From: Rhizophagus irregularis
Lineage: Eukaryota > Glomeromycota > Glomeromycetes > Glomerales > Glomeraceae
Assembly: GCF_026210795.1 (NCBI RefSeq)
Contig: NC_089441.1
Coordinates: 3,224,001-3,288,000 of the forward strand
Direction of reading: 5' to 3'
DNA: 64,000 nucleotides
The notes under the pieces are model-generated. The model searched no databases. It saw nothing but the letters and a program-made list of their open reading frames with translations, and was not told where the DNA came from. Of the stretch, positions 1 to 12,186 are shown piece after piece (within the stretch, counting starts at the first letter, position 1; each line of letters opens with the position of its first letter). Position numbers and translations under genes: made by a program.

Positions 1-2243
1 GAGTTGATCGAACATTTCAGATCATTTGCGGGAAAAAAGTTGAATTCAAATGAAAAGTTAAAAGGAAGATGGATTCGTCAATATAGTCCTATACAAGATA
101 TAAATGAATGTTGGTATAACGAAGTTATTCAACCTATTAGTGAGAGTGAATAGGACCATATGATTAGACAGCTAGCAAATAATAAAGCGCCAGAAATCTC
201 CCAGATATCGAATGAAATGCTCAAACATATGGGAGCTTCAATGAAAAGTGTCACGTTAAAATTAGCAAATTTATGTTTACAAGTCGGTGATATCCCTGAA
301 GAATAGAGACATGCGTTATTGTATCCTATCCCGAAGACAATGGATTGGGAGTACTCATTAACAAAAACTAGACCAATAATACTCCTAGAAACTTTGAGAA
401 AAGTGTTAGTAAAAATTGTTACAAAAAGATTATTTAAAGTTATTGCGAAGCGTAATATATTAAAAGGAGGTAATCACGTGGGGCTACCTGGTGGATCTAC
501 AGAGGCGCCTTTAAGAATCATTAATACTTGTATTGAAGACGCAAAGAAGAATAATAAAGAGTTGTGGTTGACTTTTCAGGACCTCTCTAAAACTTATGAT
601 AGGGTAGATATTAAGATGCTTAAATTAGCATTGCAAAGAATTAAGATCCCAGAGGTTTCGATCTGTTTGATGATTAACTTATTTACGAATAGTAAAAAAA
701 GTGTTATAAAAGAAAAAGGAATAACGAAACAATACACGTCTATCATAGGAATAGATCAAGGTGAGGTCATTTCACCGCTGCTATGAACAATTTATTATGA
801 TCCATTGCTCGCAGAAATTAATTCATTAAAAATGAGATATGAAATTGAGCATTGCTTTAAAAGTAATGTACAATCAGACCAAGAAGAAAAACTCAGAATT
901 AATGTATCATCACAGTCATATATGGATAACGTCATGTGGATTACTAAAAGTAAAGCTCAGTTAGAGCAGATCTTGAAAATTGCAGATGAATTTAACATTA
1001 TGAACAATATACAAACAAATTATGATAAGTTTGAAATGATAACGAACAAAAAGTTAGATAAAGATATTGTTGAAGTTAATTTCGGATCGTCAAAAAGAAT
1101 GATTAAACCATTAACATCAAAAGAATCTGTGAGAATTTTAGGTGTTTGGATTAATTTAGATTTAAAAACTAATTATGTCTTTAACCAGTGCATGGATATT
1201 ATTAAAAGATATAACAAAACAATTAGCTTCAAACAAATAACGGATTTGCAGATGAAATATATATATAATCACGTGATTATTCCTCATGTTGACTATAAAG
1301 CACAATTGTTAGTTTGGACAAATTCTCAAACAGAAAAATTAAATTCTACCTGTAGATATATGTTTAAAAGAAAAGCGTCATTGCCACTTACTACTCCTAA
1401 TAGTATTATACATTTATCATTGGGTTATGCTATTAAAGATATTAATACGATTCAAGCTCAAAGACAGTTAAGTAGATTATACAATCAAGTGATATCAAAG
1501 GGTATGATGAAAGATATTTTTGAAATAGATTGTAAACAATTGCAAAGTGAATTACTATCTAATAAATCTCCATTAGCAACATGGAATATTAGTCTGAAAG
1601 ACTTACAAGTAAAACACTATTTATTAGCTCGTGTTTTAGCACTCTTATACGACAATATGTTAACCATAAAATCAAGTGGTATGAGAGTTAATCAGATTCA
1701 AGGGGGATTATTACCAATAGTAGACATATGTACACATAAAGAAATATTTTCAAATGGAATTAATAAGGGACTGAAAGGGAAAAATATTTATTTCGTTAGT
1801 CAGTTGATGTCGTCAGATGGTATACGTCTTCTGAGATATAAAGATTTGAAACACAGAACTAAGATAAATACACAGGGTAGAATCCCTAGTTGGTTCAAGT
1901 TTATAGAAACTAAACTTATTAAAGATCCTTTAAAATCTAAGAAAGTAAAAACTGATTATCAATTAGAATATAATATACATAGTGTAACTACAAAAATTGA
2001 TAATTTAAAAACAAAAAATTGGATAACAACCTTTCATGATCAAATAGGTAAACCTATAATTGGGCATGTTTTAGATAATCCAAGTGAGAACAAAATTCGT
2101 ATAGAACATTGGATACAAGACCTAGAAAATGATCAAATATCACCATCAGTACAGTTACCAATCCTTAAAAAATGTGGAAGATGTGAAGTGAAAACGAATC
2201 AGATCAGAAATAAAAGAAGTAACACTAAAGTAAGGTGTATAGC

Positions 2244-3653
2244 TAGTGTTCCAAAAAAAAACCGATCCGATTTGTATCTGCGGATCTGATCTGTGACGGA
2301 TCAGATCAGACCATATATTTTATGATCCGTGATCCGATCTGAATTAAAAAAATTTGATCTGTTTCGGATCGGATCAGATCAGATCAACAATTCATTAAAA
2401 TCAGATCAGATCAGATTGATTTGAACGGATCTGGATCAGATCCAATTCAAAACCATTGCGAAATGGTAAATAAAAAATGTTTCGCAACGTTTTTTATTAA
2501 AATCGAAAAAAATGTTGCGAAACGTTTTTTTCTTCAATAAATTAATAATAAAAATGTTTCGCAATGTTTTTTATTAAAATATTTAAAAAAACCGTTGTGA
2601 AACGGTATTTTTTATTTTAAATTAAAAATAAAAAACGTTTCGCAACGTTTTTTATTAAAATCATTAAAAAAACGTTGCGAAACATTTTTTTTCAATAAAT
2701 TAATAATAAAAAATGTTTTGCAACGTTTTTTTTATTAAAATAGTTAAAAAAACTGTTGTAAAACGGTATTTTTTCTTTTAAATTGAAAGTAAAAAACGTT
2801 TCGCAACGTTTTTTATTAAAATATTTAAAAAAACCGTTGTGAAATGGTATTTTTTATTTTAAATTAAAAATAAAAAATGTTTCGCAATGTTTTTTATTAA
2901 AATCATTAAAAAAACGTTTTGAAACGTTTTTTATTAAAATAGTTAAAAAAACCGTTGCTAAATGGGTTTTTTCTTTTAAATTGAAAGTAAAAAACATTTC
3001 ACAACATTTTTTATTAAAATAGTTAAAAAAAACTGTTGCGAAATGGTTTTTTATTAAAATAATTAAAAAAACTGTTGCGAAATGGTTTTTTTCTTTTAAA
3101 TTAATAATAAAAAACGTTTTGCAACGTTTTTTATTAAAATATTTAAAAAAACTGTTGCGAAACGGTATTTTTTATTTTAAATTAAAAATAAAAAATGTTT
3201 TGCAACGTTTTTTATTAAATTGTTAAAAAAACGTTGCGAAACGTTTTTTTCGATAAATTAATAATAAAAAACGTTTCACAATGTTTTTTTATTAAAATAG
3301 TAAAAAAAACTATTGCGAAATGGTATTTTTTATTTTAAATTAAAAATAAAAAACATTTCGCAACATTTTTATTAAAATCGTTAAAAAAATGTTGCGAAAT
3401 GTTTTTTTTTCAATAAATTAATAATAAAAAACATTTCGCAACGTTTTTTAAATTTCGAATTCAGATCAGATCGGATAAATCCGAATTGAATTCAGACTGA
3501 ATCGAATCAAGTCTGTTTCAGATTCGGATCGGATCAGATCCATTTTTTTTTGATCCGAATTTGGATCAGATCGAATCCATTTTTTTTGATCCGAATTCGG
3601 ATCAGATCAGATTCATCTCAAATCCGATCTGATTCAATCCGTTCAGAATACTA
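2244..3653. mobile_element. Non-autonomous hAT-like element with 8-bp TSD
   Basis: The 8-mer TGTATAGC flanks the block at 2,236-2,243 and 3,654-3,661. The element begins TAGTGTTC and ends with the inverse of TAGTATTC, a 7/8 terminal inverted repeat. Removing it with one TSD copy joins the LINE reading frame perfectly (..C-I-A-D-I..), which confirms the borders. The subterminal 200 bp on each side are crowded with GATC, GGATCAGATC and GATCCGATCTG words in both orientations, as in hAT subterminal transposase-binding repeats. The middle is a minisatellite. No coding capacity was seen. The hAT assignment rests on TSD length and TIR style. Confidence 0.82.
2440..3455. repeat. Minisatellite of palindromic AACGTTTCGCAACGTT-like units
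   Basis: About 1 kb made of alternating units containing the near-palindrome AACGTTTCGCAACGTT or its variants (AACCGTTGCGAAACGG, AATGTTTCGCAATG), separated by A/T spacers such as TTTTTATTAAAAT and TTAATAATAAAAA. Units occur in both orientations, so the single strand could fold into many short hairpins. It forms the core of the hAT-like element at 2,244-3,653. CG dinucleotides are often replaced by TG or CA between units, as expected from deamination of methylated C. Confidence 0.85.
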
Positions 3654-5155
3654 TGTATAGCAGATATTAGTATAGAGAATTGTGTTAAAGTTAATGCAAA
3701 TTCAATACAAAATGATCGTTATATAGCAGACATGGCTATTTACAAGGCATTAGCTCAAGCAGAATGTAAATACTATGGAAAAACGTCTATGAATGAATGT
3801 ATTATTGAAAAAGGGAATGGCTTGTTTAAATATATATATCCAAGTGATTATCGTAATGTGTTGATAGAAATTGCAAATAGTTTAACGCAAGAAACTGATA
3901 TAGAGATTTATACAGATGGGTCGATGAAAAATATAGCAACTAACGAAATAATGATGGGTTGTGCGTTCGTAATTAGCGCTCTCACAAAGAAAAGTTTTAA
4001 TTGTGGAATTGCAGATAATCCTTCATCTAATAAGGCCGAATTAATGGCAGTGATTTTAAGTTTAATGACCTGTCCTAAAGCTACAAATGTCGAAATATAT
4101 AGTGATTCTCAATGGGTAGTTAATACATTTGATGATTTAAACTTTTTGACGATTAAAAATATAGAAAGATCAAAAGTTAATTATAAGGTTTTATGGTTAT
4201 GTTTATTCAAGATAATCAGAATCTATAGTCTAAAAGTAAAGATAACTAAAGTTAAAGTGCATAGTGATTGTGATTATAATAAAGAAGCAGATAAGTTAGC
4301 TAAATCTGGTGCAGAGAAAAATGTATTAATAATAGAGGATAAGTTGTTATTACACAATGGTACAGTTTGTTGGAGAGATATGCCTATAGAACATAACCCT
4401 ATTCTTATGATAAAGGGAATAAAGGACACTCAATTTATTGAAGAATTCCTAATGCTACACCGTAATGAAGTTTATAGACAACCAGATCTATTAAGGTTAA
4501 TAGATTGGAAAATATCTTTAAAGTTAAATAACATAAATCAATATGATACATTGTTTGAGGATCATTATTTACAATCATTTAGGATTAAAATTTGTTGTAA
4601 TGAATTACCAACTTGTGCTAATTTAAAAAAGCGTAAGCCAGATCTATATGATGAAGATTGGAAATGTAATTTTTGTAAAATAAAAGAAGAAACCTTTAAT
4701 CATTTTTGGAAATGTAGTAAGATTCAAAATGTAGTGCAAGATATACTCATGCGATTAAAAATTTTTTTAGTTAAAATTATTCAAAAGATGATATAAATAC
4801 GCAAGAATTATTAAATGGTAAAATTAATGAGCTTGGTATGTAGGATATTGGATGTTTATATGATTTTACATTTTTAATGAAGAATCAAGTCAGTTGTCAA
4901 TTAATAGAATTATTAAGGTGCTATAAAATAATTGAAGAAAAATTGTTGTATAAGGTACTGAAACAAATAACTGGAAGAGTTTTATTAGAATTCAAAGTGC
5001 TTATTTGGAAATCAAGGAACGAGTTACAAATAAAGGAAGAAAAGCGGTGCAGTATTAGCGGTAAAGATAAAAAAGCTAAGTCACATAGTAATCGCACTGA
5101 AGTGGGTGTTAAAAATGTTAGCTGTAAGATGTTAGAAAGTAATTGGAATAAATGA

Positions 5156-5495
5156 AATGATTTGGCATTCCATCGAGGTGGTCATTGGGCAAATTTTTAG
5201 GTAGATCATGACAGTCACCTTTGAATTTGAGGTCACATCATAGTTTTTAACAATGATGTGATCGTTTAGGTGACAGGTCGACTTGTTCTTTTTGAAAAGT
5301 AGTCTTGTTTCATAATGCTTAATTTTTATATGTATTTGTTTATTTTATATTTTGTAAGTTTATATATGTAAGTAAGCGTGATTATAATAGGATATGATCG
5401 CATCTATAATAAAGTTTTTTTAAAAAAAAAAAAAATTAATACTACTAGTCTAAAATATTTTATATGGTTAATATATTATGATAGTTAATTAAATT
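5156..5495 (+). other. LINE 3' tail and short spacer
   Basis: Non-coding. It holds the presumed 3' UTR of the LINE (5,156-5,415), which contains a short inverted pair around GATGTGACC/GGTCACATC at 5,230-5,265. The A-run near 5,420-5,435 is the likely LINE end. After that comes AT-rich spacer. Confidence 0.55.
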
Positions 5496-7567
5496 TTATA
5501 TAAGAATTTTAATAAGAATTTTATTTGACATTATGGATCCTTCAACTGATTTTGGTTTCTTTCTTGAATGGTGTCCAATATCATCATCATCATCATGGAT
5601 CCCTTCAACCGATTTTGGTTTCTTTCTTGAATGGTGTCCAATATCATCATCATCATCATTTTCTCTATATTTTTTTAACTTTCCGGTTATAATCGATAAC
5701 ATCAATCCTTTGTATTCAGATCTCGTCCATTGAGGTGCGTTTAATGGAGCAGTTTCCTCTCCCAGAGCATACTGAGAATTATCGAAAACTCGTTTTCGTC
5801 TTCTTTTATCAACTGTTTGCTGATAAAATAATACGTCCAAATAGTCTCTTAAAAACATTCGCAACTAAAAAATACATTCAGATTACCAAAGTAGCTAATA
5901 TAATGTACAATTTGCAAAAATTATTTACTTACGCAATCACTTCTCCACTTGATATCTCGTATTATAATACGATTTTCATTTGAATCATTGTCTGAATCAA
6001 CTTCAGACTTCTCCGGACTATGATACGCATTTTCTAACATGATTGGATTGAGTTCCGATTGCTTTAACTTTGAGACAATTGGATTGTCTAATAGTTGTAA
6101 ATGTCTGACCATGTTCGTTCGTCTTATTCGTTTCTATTCTCTCAATTTTAATGGCTAATTAGCTAATGTTTCATAAATAAACTCAATTAATATAATATTA
6201 CCTCGCTTCAGCGTGAATTGCCATATTTTCTTTTGGTTTCTTCAGTTCGCTCAGATTCGGATTTCTCTTTTTTTAATAAATCTTTTCTCTGATGGCGGTG
6301 GCGCTGATGAATCATTTCGTATAGCACGCCTTCGCTAACTGGATACGCGTTGGTATCTAACACTTTGAATAGAGCGGGAATGATTATTTTCGTTACCAGA
6401 TCCTTCTGCGACTCGAAAGTTTTATTGATGTCGAGTTAACTGCCTGTAGGCATTCGTTTGATATTCCATTTTACTTCTCGTTAAATATTTATTTGTGTTA
6501 GTTTCATGCATTTAAATAAATTTGAAATTAAATAATTACTTACACGCAAGTTATCTTTCGTATCTTTTGGTAATTCTGTTAAACTGTGATAAGTTACTTT
6601 CCTGGGAGCAGCTGGACTAGAATCAGTTTCCAATCCGCTAGTTCTCTCTAAACTTGAATTTGACCGAGAATCTGATCAAGAAGTTGATTGTTTTCGTTTT
6701 CTTTGCTTCTTAGACTTCTTAGATTTGGATTTCTTTTTGCTATTCTTGCTATTTTTTTTTGGTTGGTGGCTTTCATCATTGGAAGAAATGACCTCAGTAG
6801 ATTTGTTAGAAGCTTTAATGGAAGATGATTTCTTAGACTTCTCGGGCATCTTGGATTTCTTTTTACTTGGTTGATGATCTTTTTTACCGCTCTCATCATC
6901 AGAAGAAACAAATCCGGTGGGTTTGTTCCTAAAATCTTTAATAAATAATGATGATGATGTATCCTGGAGTTTGGCACTCGATTCTGGTACCTTTGATGTT
7001 TGCTCTTTACCGCTCTCATCATCAGAAGAAACAAATCCGGTAGGTTTGTTCCTGGAATCTTTAATAAATAATGATGATGATGTATCCTGGAGTTTGGCAC
7101 TCGATTCTGGTACCTTTGATGTTTGCTCTTTACCACTCTTATTATCAGAAGAAACAAATCTGGTGGGTTTGTTGGAAGCTTTAATAAATAATGATGATGT
7201 ATCCTGGAGTTTAGTATTTAATTCTGATATCTTTGATGTTTGCTCTTTTTTACCGCTCTCATTACTATCAGAAGAAAAAATTTCAGTGGATTTGTTTGAA
7301 GCTTTAATGGATGATGATAATGTATCCTGGAGTTTGGTGCTCGATTCTGATATCTTTGATGTTTGCTCTTTACCGCTTTCATTACTATCAGAAGAAACAA
7401 TTTCGGTAGGTATGTTAGAAGTTTTAATGGATGATGACGATATATCCTGGAGTTTGGCGCTCGATTCTGACATCTTAGTTTGATTATCTTCATCATATTT
7501 CCTCAAACATTCTAGCAAATATGTCAACCGATTGCTTTCACTAGTAGAAATTTTTGAATTTTTTTCT
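5496..7567 (-). pseudogene. Decayed multi-exon gene for a Ser/Lys-rich repeat protein
   Basis: I do not recognise a function. Minus-strand coding pieces, joined by plausible GT-AG introns, run from about 7,567 down to 5,496. The first and largest exon (to about 6,546) encodes Ser/Lys-rich repeats and then a block ending TELPKDTKDNLR before GTAAGT. A middle exon (about 6,475-6,200) contains VTKIIIPALFKVLD and YEMIHQRHRHQ. A third covers about 6,112-5,935 and ends at GTAAGT. A last one runs from 5,866 and contains YLDVLFYQQ, APQWTRSEYKGLM and two tandem copies of an Asp-rich GHHSRKKPKSVEG unit. In-frame stops after KQRKRKQSTS (TGA) and after MPTGS (TAA) suggest a dead copy, perhaps of a multicopy lineage-specific family. 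Both stops could come from C-to-T changes. The 5' end is not found. Confidence 0.5.
6790..7480 (-). repeat. Coding tandem repeat, about 40-43 codons x 5
   Basis: Five to six degenerate copies of a Ser/Lys-rich unit are encoded on the minus strand. The unit carries SSD.ESGK, EQTSK, KLQD, SSS.FIK and NKPTG/NKSTE blocks. Two copies (about 6,900-7,030 and 7,030-7,150) are almost identical in DNA, so at least one duplication is recent. The opposite strand also stays open through the array, which produces a misleading plus-strand frame. Confidence 0.8.
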
Positions 7568-7589
7568 TAAATGAAAAATTGGTAAATAG

Positions 7590-7845
7590 TTAGTTCGTTA
7601 AATAGTTTCATATCGTTAACGAATAGACGATAAATTATTGAGGTTTCGTTAAATACTCAGATAATCGTTAACAAAATAGACGAAAAAGCGTTAAATAGTT
7701 TCATATTATTAACAAATAGACGATAAAATTGTTGAGATTTCGTTAAATACTCAGATAATCGTTAACAAAACAGACGAAAAAGCGTTAAATAGTTTTATAT
7801 TGTTAACAAATAGACGATAAAATTGTTGAGGTTTCGTTATTATAC
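7590..7845. repeat. Tandem repeat, about 96-bp period, 2.6 copies
   Basis: The words GCGTTAAATAGTTT, AATAGACGATAAA and TACTCAGATAATCGTTAAC recur in the same order at about 7,595, 7,690 and 7,785. Non-coding. Confidence 0.75.
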
Positions 7846-7917
7846 ATAAATATGTTACACAGTACAGAATGTAACCGATTGGAATGAAGCTTACTAATTT
7901 CGTAGACATGCTCCAAT

Positions 7918-8172
7918 TCAGAGGCAAAACCAAATGGAATGGACTATTCTCCCTTTCATTGGTATGACTTTGGGTGCGACTTTTGGTATTTGATCTGGTA
8001 CGGCTTCTGCCAGTTCGATGATGTGATCTGGTTCAGCTTCTGCTGGTTCGACGACTTTTAGTATGTGATCTGGTACGGCTTCTGCCAGTTCGATGATGTG
8101 ATTTGGTTCGGCTTCTGCTGGTTCGACGACTTTTAGTATGTGATCTGGTATGGCTTCTACCTGACCTATCAC
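7918..8172 (-). CDS. Uncharacterised Pro/Glu/Val repeat peptide
   Basis: An open minus-strand frame of 84 codons is built from about three 29-residue repeats with IIELAEAVPDHILK and VVEPAEAEPDH blocks. The repeats are nearly identical in DNA, so the open frame may simply reflect repeat composition. No partner exon or homologue is recognised. It could be an exon of the decayed repeat-protein gene downstream or a chance frame. Confidence 0.25.
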   Translation of the reverse strand: MIGQVEAIPDHILKVVEPAEAEPNHIIELAEAVPDHILKVVEPAEAEPDHIIELAEAVPDQIPKVAPKVIPMKGRIVHSIWFCL

Positions 8173-8389
8173 TTTTATGACTTTGTTCCATAATAAGAGA
8201 TTATTGTAAAAGAATTATTATTGTACCAAAAATTAACAAACGAGAAAAAGGGAGAATTTTTTTTTAAGAAAAAATGGCTTTTTTATGTCTATTTTTTTTA
8301 TCAGTTTTTCTTTTGATCAATTTAATTACTCCGGATATACGATTAAGCTAACTTATACTATTAAACTATTTAACTTATATTATTAAACT

Positions 8390-8760
8390 ATTTTCCAAAC
8401 AAATCGAGTGATATAATCTAATATTATACTAAACTTTGCCAATTTCAAAAAAAATCGGAATAATTAATCCAATACTATACTAATTTTACTTAATTTTCCA
8501 AACAAATCGAATGATATAATCTAATACTATACTGAATTTTGCTTAATTTTCCAAACAAATCGAATGATATAATCTAATACTATACTGAATTTGCTTAATT
8601 TTTCAAAAAAATCAGAATAATTAATCCAATACTATACTAATTTTACTTAATTTTCCAAACAAATCAAATGATATAATCTAATACTATACTGAATTTTGCT
8701 TAATTTTGAATAAATCAGAATAATTAATCTAATACTATACTAAATTTACTTAATTAATAT
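8390..8760. repeat. AT-rich minisatellite, about 53-bp unit
   Basis: Six to seven copies of a unit built on CCAAACAAATCGAATGATAT, AATCTAATACTATACT and TTACTTAATTTT. Some copies have a variant half-unit (AAATCAGAATAATTAATCC). Non-coding. Confidence 0.8.
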
Positions 8761-8896
8761 GAATTTTATACCGATTGATTAACATAACAGTGAACTTTCA
8801 GTATTAAGAAAATTATTGAGTCAATTCCGATATAACGCGTACCAATTCTATCTTGAATAATAAGTTATAATCTGATATATTGCAATTGATAATAAT

Positions 8897-11800
8897 ATGC
8901 CACCAAAACCTGCAATCAAACCCAGAAAAAAGTCTCATGTCATTGTAATGAATGTAACGGAAAATTAGTTGATTCAAGAACAAAAGTAAAACACGAGGCT
9001 GAATATGAGCAAATGAATCGTTCATCAAGATCTACAAAGGTCAGTAAATTAGTATCAAAGCGAGTTCAAATAGACAATAATGATGATGAAACTTCAAACG
9101 CATCCTCAAGTTCATCGGGTTCATTAAGTTCATCAACATCTGAATTGCAAGAACCAATTCACATCCTGACTAAACGAAAAAGAAAAGAGAAATTTAAAGC
9201 AGTGGAATCAGCTGTTAATGATGTATTGATTGATGAACTTGATAACGAAGATACTGGCTTCAGCTCACCGATTGATGATGACCAAAGTGAAGATTTGAAT
9301 GATGAAACTTCTGATGATGAATGATTCGCTGCTCCTGAATTAGAGGATTTTGGCGATAATGAAGATTTCATGTGTGCTGATTCAGATGTAGAATTTTCTG
9401 AATCTTGGATACTTATATGGATATTTAAGTATCAATCAAGATTCCGTCATTCCGAGGTTTCCATATCTTCCTTGATTGGATTCTTTAGCCAAGTATTGAA
9501 AGATACTGATTCAAAAAGATTTGCTAATTTTCCATCCTCATCCTATTCTGCAAAGAAATTGCTACGCATTGACAAGACAACAAAAACATATGCTGTGTGC
9601 CTGAAATGTAACAATCTGTATAAAATTGGGGAAATTTTAGGACAAAATGAACAAGTAATGGAAGCGTCACCAGGACTCAAGTGTAGTCGAGTTGAGTTTC
9701 CTAAACATCTGATGAAAAAGTATAGGAAGGTTTGCAGAGAGAAATTGCTAAAGAACGTTCCAGTAAATAATGGTTATATAAAGCGTCCTCGCATAGTATT
9801 CCCTATGCCAGATTTAAAAACACAAATTTTTACTATGTATCAACGTCCTAATTTTGAATAAAATTTAGCAAAATGGGCAAATCGACATGTTAACGGAGAT
9901 ATATTAGCAGACATTTATGATGGAGAGGTTTGGAAAACATTCAAGTCAGATGATACCCTATTTTTTACGCCCGAACTCGCTGATTCTAATCTAGGAATAA
10001 TGATTAACCTCGATTGGTTTCAACCTTTCGATTGAACAATATATAGCACGGATGTGATTTATGGGGTAATATGCAATCTTCCTCATGAAATCTGATTTAG
10101 ACAGGAGAATATGCTAATCCTAGGACTACTTTCAGGACCGCACGAAGTACATGCAGATAACATAAATCATTTTTTATTGCCAATTGTTATGGAATTACTC
10201 GAATTTTGAACAGGAGTTATTATAAAAACACTGAATAATCCAACTGGCAAAACAGTACGAATGGCAATTATCTGTTGCAGTAGCGATATTTCTGCTGCAA
10301 GAAAATTATGCGGCCATATATCAGCGTTGGCAGCTTGTCATCGGTGCTACAAATGAGCTAATAATGGTAATTTTGGTAATTTTGATGATATGACTGATTG
10401 GTTTAAACCAAGGGATTTAGAAAATTTCCGACAAAATGCTATTGCATGGCGTAATTGCAAAACAAAAGATAAAAGAAATCAGCATATTTCAAATAATCTT
10501 GTTAGGTGGACAGAATTGTTAAAATTACCCTACTTCAATCCAATCAGACATTGCGTCGTAGACCCAATGCATAATTTATTTCTCGGAATTGCCAGTTGGA
10601 TTGTAAAACGTTTATGGATTGATAGAGGAAAAATATCTAAGAACGATCTTAAAATTATGGAAAAACGAGCGGAAGCTATTAAACTGCCAGCCGACATGGG
10701 TTGAATTCCAAATAAAATATCGACAGGAGAAGGTTTTTCTGGATTCACTGCTGATCAGTAGAAAACCTTCATTTTGGTGTATTCAACACCAATAATGTAG
10801 GATTTGCTATCAGTGAATGATCGTGAAATTTTAGGAAATTTCGTAAGAGCCTATTTCTTGTTGGTTTGCCGAATCATTAATACCAATGAAATAAATAAGG
10901 CCCATAACAGATTACTCAAAATTGGTCAATTCATTAAAGAACATTATGGTGAAAATTTAATTACACCAAATATACACCTTTCTTTGCATATAGCCGAATG
11001 CTGTTGTGACTATGGTCCAATATACTCTTTTTGGTGTTATTCGTTTGAACGAATGAATGGGATCTTAGGTAAATATTTTAACAATAAATGTCTCGGATTT
11101 TAATTAATATATCATAAATTTGCCCTTTAGGTTCCTATCCCAATTCAAAACGATATATTGAACCGGAATTGCTAAGAATTATTGTGCAGAATTGCAGAAT
11201 CAATGATCTTATATCTATTCAATCGGGCAACTAGAAGCTTGTTAATGGTCATAAGTTAATTGAACCTCGGCAAACAACTGGTTCATTAGCGGCATATGAT
11301 GACCTCGGATCAGAAGAATTAGTGCAGTTTAAACGGATTTTCTGCAGCAAATTAGAAGATATGATCACTGGCAGTGAAATTTATCCAGGCAATTTATTAA
11401 GTCCAATTAAAAACCGTGTTGATTTACCCGACAATTTGTATGAACAGTTGATTACTTATTATAATGAAGTTTATGGTGAAAAGATGGATGTTGAATTCGG
11501 CTCCATGTCAAATCTGATCAGTCGAGGTTTACAGAATGATTCGTATGTAGTTGTTCAACCAATAATTAATCAATGCGGAAGAATTTGAGTGGCAGCTAAA
11601 ATTTTTAGATCCGCGCTAGCACCTCGATATAAGAAAAATTCTTATATTTTAGCAAAATTTACCCAAGATAATGAATCGATAGAATTATACCCAGGAATGG
11701 TGCAATTTTATTTCAAGCATGTATTGCGACTTCCAACTATTGGTGAAAGAACGCACAAACTTGCTTACGTCAAATGGTACCTACCAGTGTTGGCAAATTT

Positions 11801-12186
11801 TGAGGTCATTTCACTTTTTTGAAATGACCTTAGGTCATTTTGTATATGATCACGTGATATATTTATGGTAAAATCATGACGCAATCAGGTCATTAAAGGT
11901 TATTTCAAGGTCATTTGCCAACACTGGTACCTACCGGTTAATGATCATTGAATTAGATTTTACTGCTGAGCTGAACAGGATGATGACCGCAGTGTTAATA
12001 TTGAATTCTGGAAACTTAATGAATTTTATGAAATGTCTTGTGATAGTATAATTCCAATTCATAATATTTATAGCCAGTTTATTCCTACTAATTTTACAAT
12101 TAGAACAAATAACAATAACAATAACAGCAGATGGAAGGCGAAAACTTATATGGCAGTAGTACTGATTAATAGGAAGTTCCATTTAT
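8897..12186 (+). pseudogene. Tnp2-type transposase (plant/fungal CACTA-like family), dead
   Basis: The start is ATG at 8,897 (MPPKPAIKP). An early +1 slip near 8,935 then leads into a Cys-rich CHCNECNG.LVD segment and an acidic Ser/Asp linker. Later blocks are characteristic of the transposase_21/Tnp2 family: a DWFQPF block, a LxGPHE block, an ISALAACHRCYK-like Cys segment (about 10,320-10,360), and HCVVDPMHNLFLG followed by an MGxIPxKI and TADQ block (10,550-10,760). SFERMNGILGKY comes near 11,050. At least eight in-frame stops occur. Those at 10,093 and 10,702 sit where family members have Arg (CGA to TGA), and several others where Trp is expected. The gene is split near its end by a MITE (11,785-11,926). 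Terminal repeats of the parent transposon were not found. Confidence 0.82.
11785..11926. mobile_element. 142-bp hAT-type MITE, perfect 8-bp TSD
   Basis: Inverted ends CAGTGTTGGCAAAT are perfect over 14 bp. The 8-mer GTACCTAC is duplicated at 11,777-11,784 and 11,927-11,934. The internal sequence repeats GGTCATTT/AAATGACC and includes ATCACGTGAT. It interrupts the Tnp2 pseudogene at KWYLPV and is therefore younger than that copy. Confidence 0.93.

Larger units (their letters stand above)
1..5155 (+). pseudogene. LINE ORF2 (RT - RNase H - zinc knuckle), inactivated
   Basis: Reading in frame 1 gives the RT finger/palm with NNKAP, RPIILLET, GLPGGS, an LTFQDLSKTYD block and GIDQGEVISPLL. In-frame stops sit at 151 (TAG), 304 (TAG) and 784 (TGA). 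Each lies where related copies have Trp. The catalytic YxDD box reads YMDN (about 921-932), so the second Asp is lost. After the insertion at 2,244-3,653 the frame resumes exactly and encodes RNase H with TDGS, NKAELM, YSDSQ and a final HSDCDYNKEAD block (about 3,905-4,300). A Cys-Cys-His-Cys knuckle of the zf-RVT type follows near 4,665-4,715. A further stop at 4,794 separates a basic tail reaching 5,155. Everything points to a once full ORF2 killed by point changes and one insertion. Confidence 0.88.
1..5445 (+). mobile_element. LINE (non-LTR retrotransposon), 5' part outside window
   Basis: Reverse transcriptase, RNase H and a terminal zinc knuckle follow one another on the plus strand, then a non-coding tail ending in an A-run near 5,420-5,435. 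This order is that of APE-type LINEs with a downstream RNase H. The first half and last third are separated by an unrelated 1.4-kb insertion at 2,244-3,653. The 5' end, including any ORF1 and endonuclease, is beyond the window edge. It is a diverged relative of the LINE at 52,382-63,367: both keep the LLET.., GLPG and GIDQGE.ISPLL blocks. The copy is dead because of stops and a damaged active site. Confidence 0.9.

Noticed and set aside
2440-3455. Regularly spaced repeats resembling a CRISPR array
   Set aside because: Spacers are A/T filler and not unique, units are degenerate and in both orientations, and the block is the core of a eukaryotic transposon.
6917-7483. 188-codon plus-strand frame across the Ser/Lys repeat array
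   Set aside because: Antisense shadow of the minus-strand coding repeat, which has the matching Ser/Asp/Lys periodicity and adjoining splice sites.
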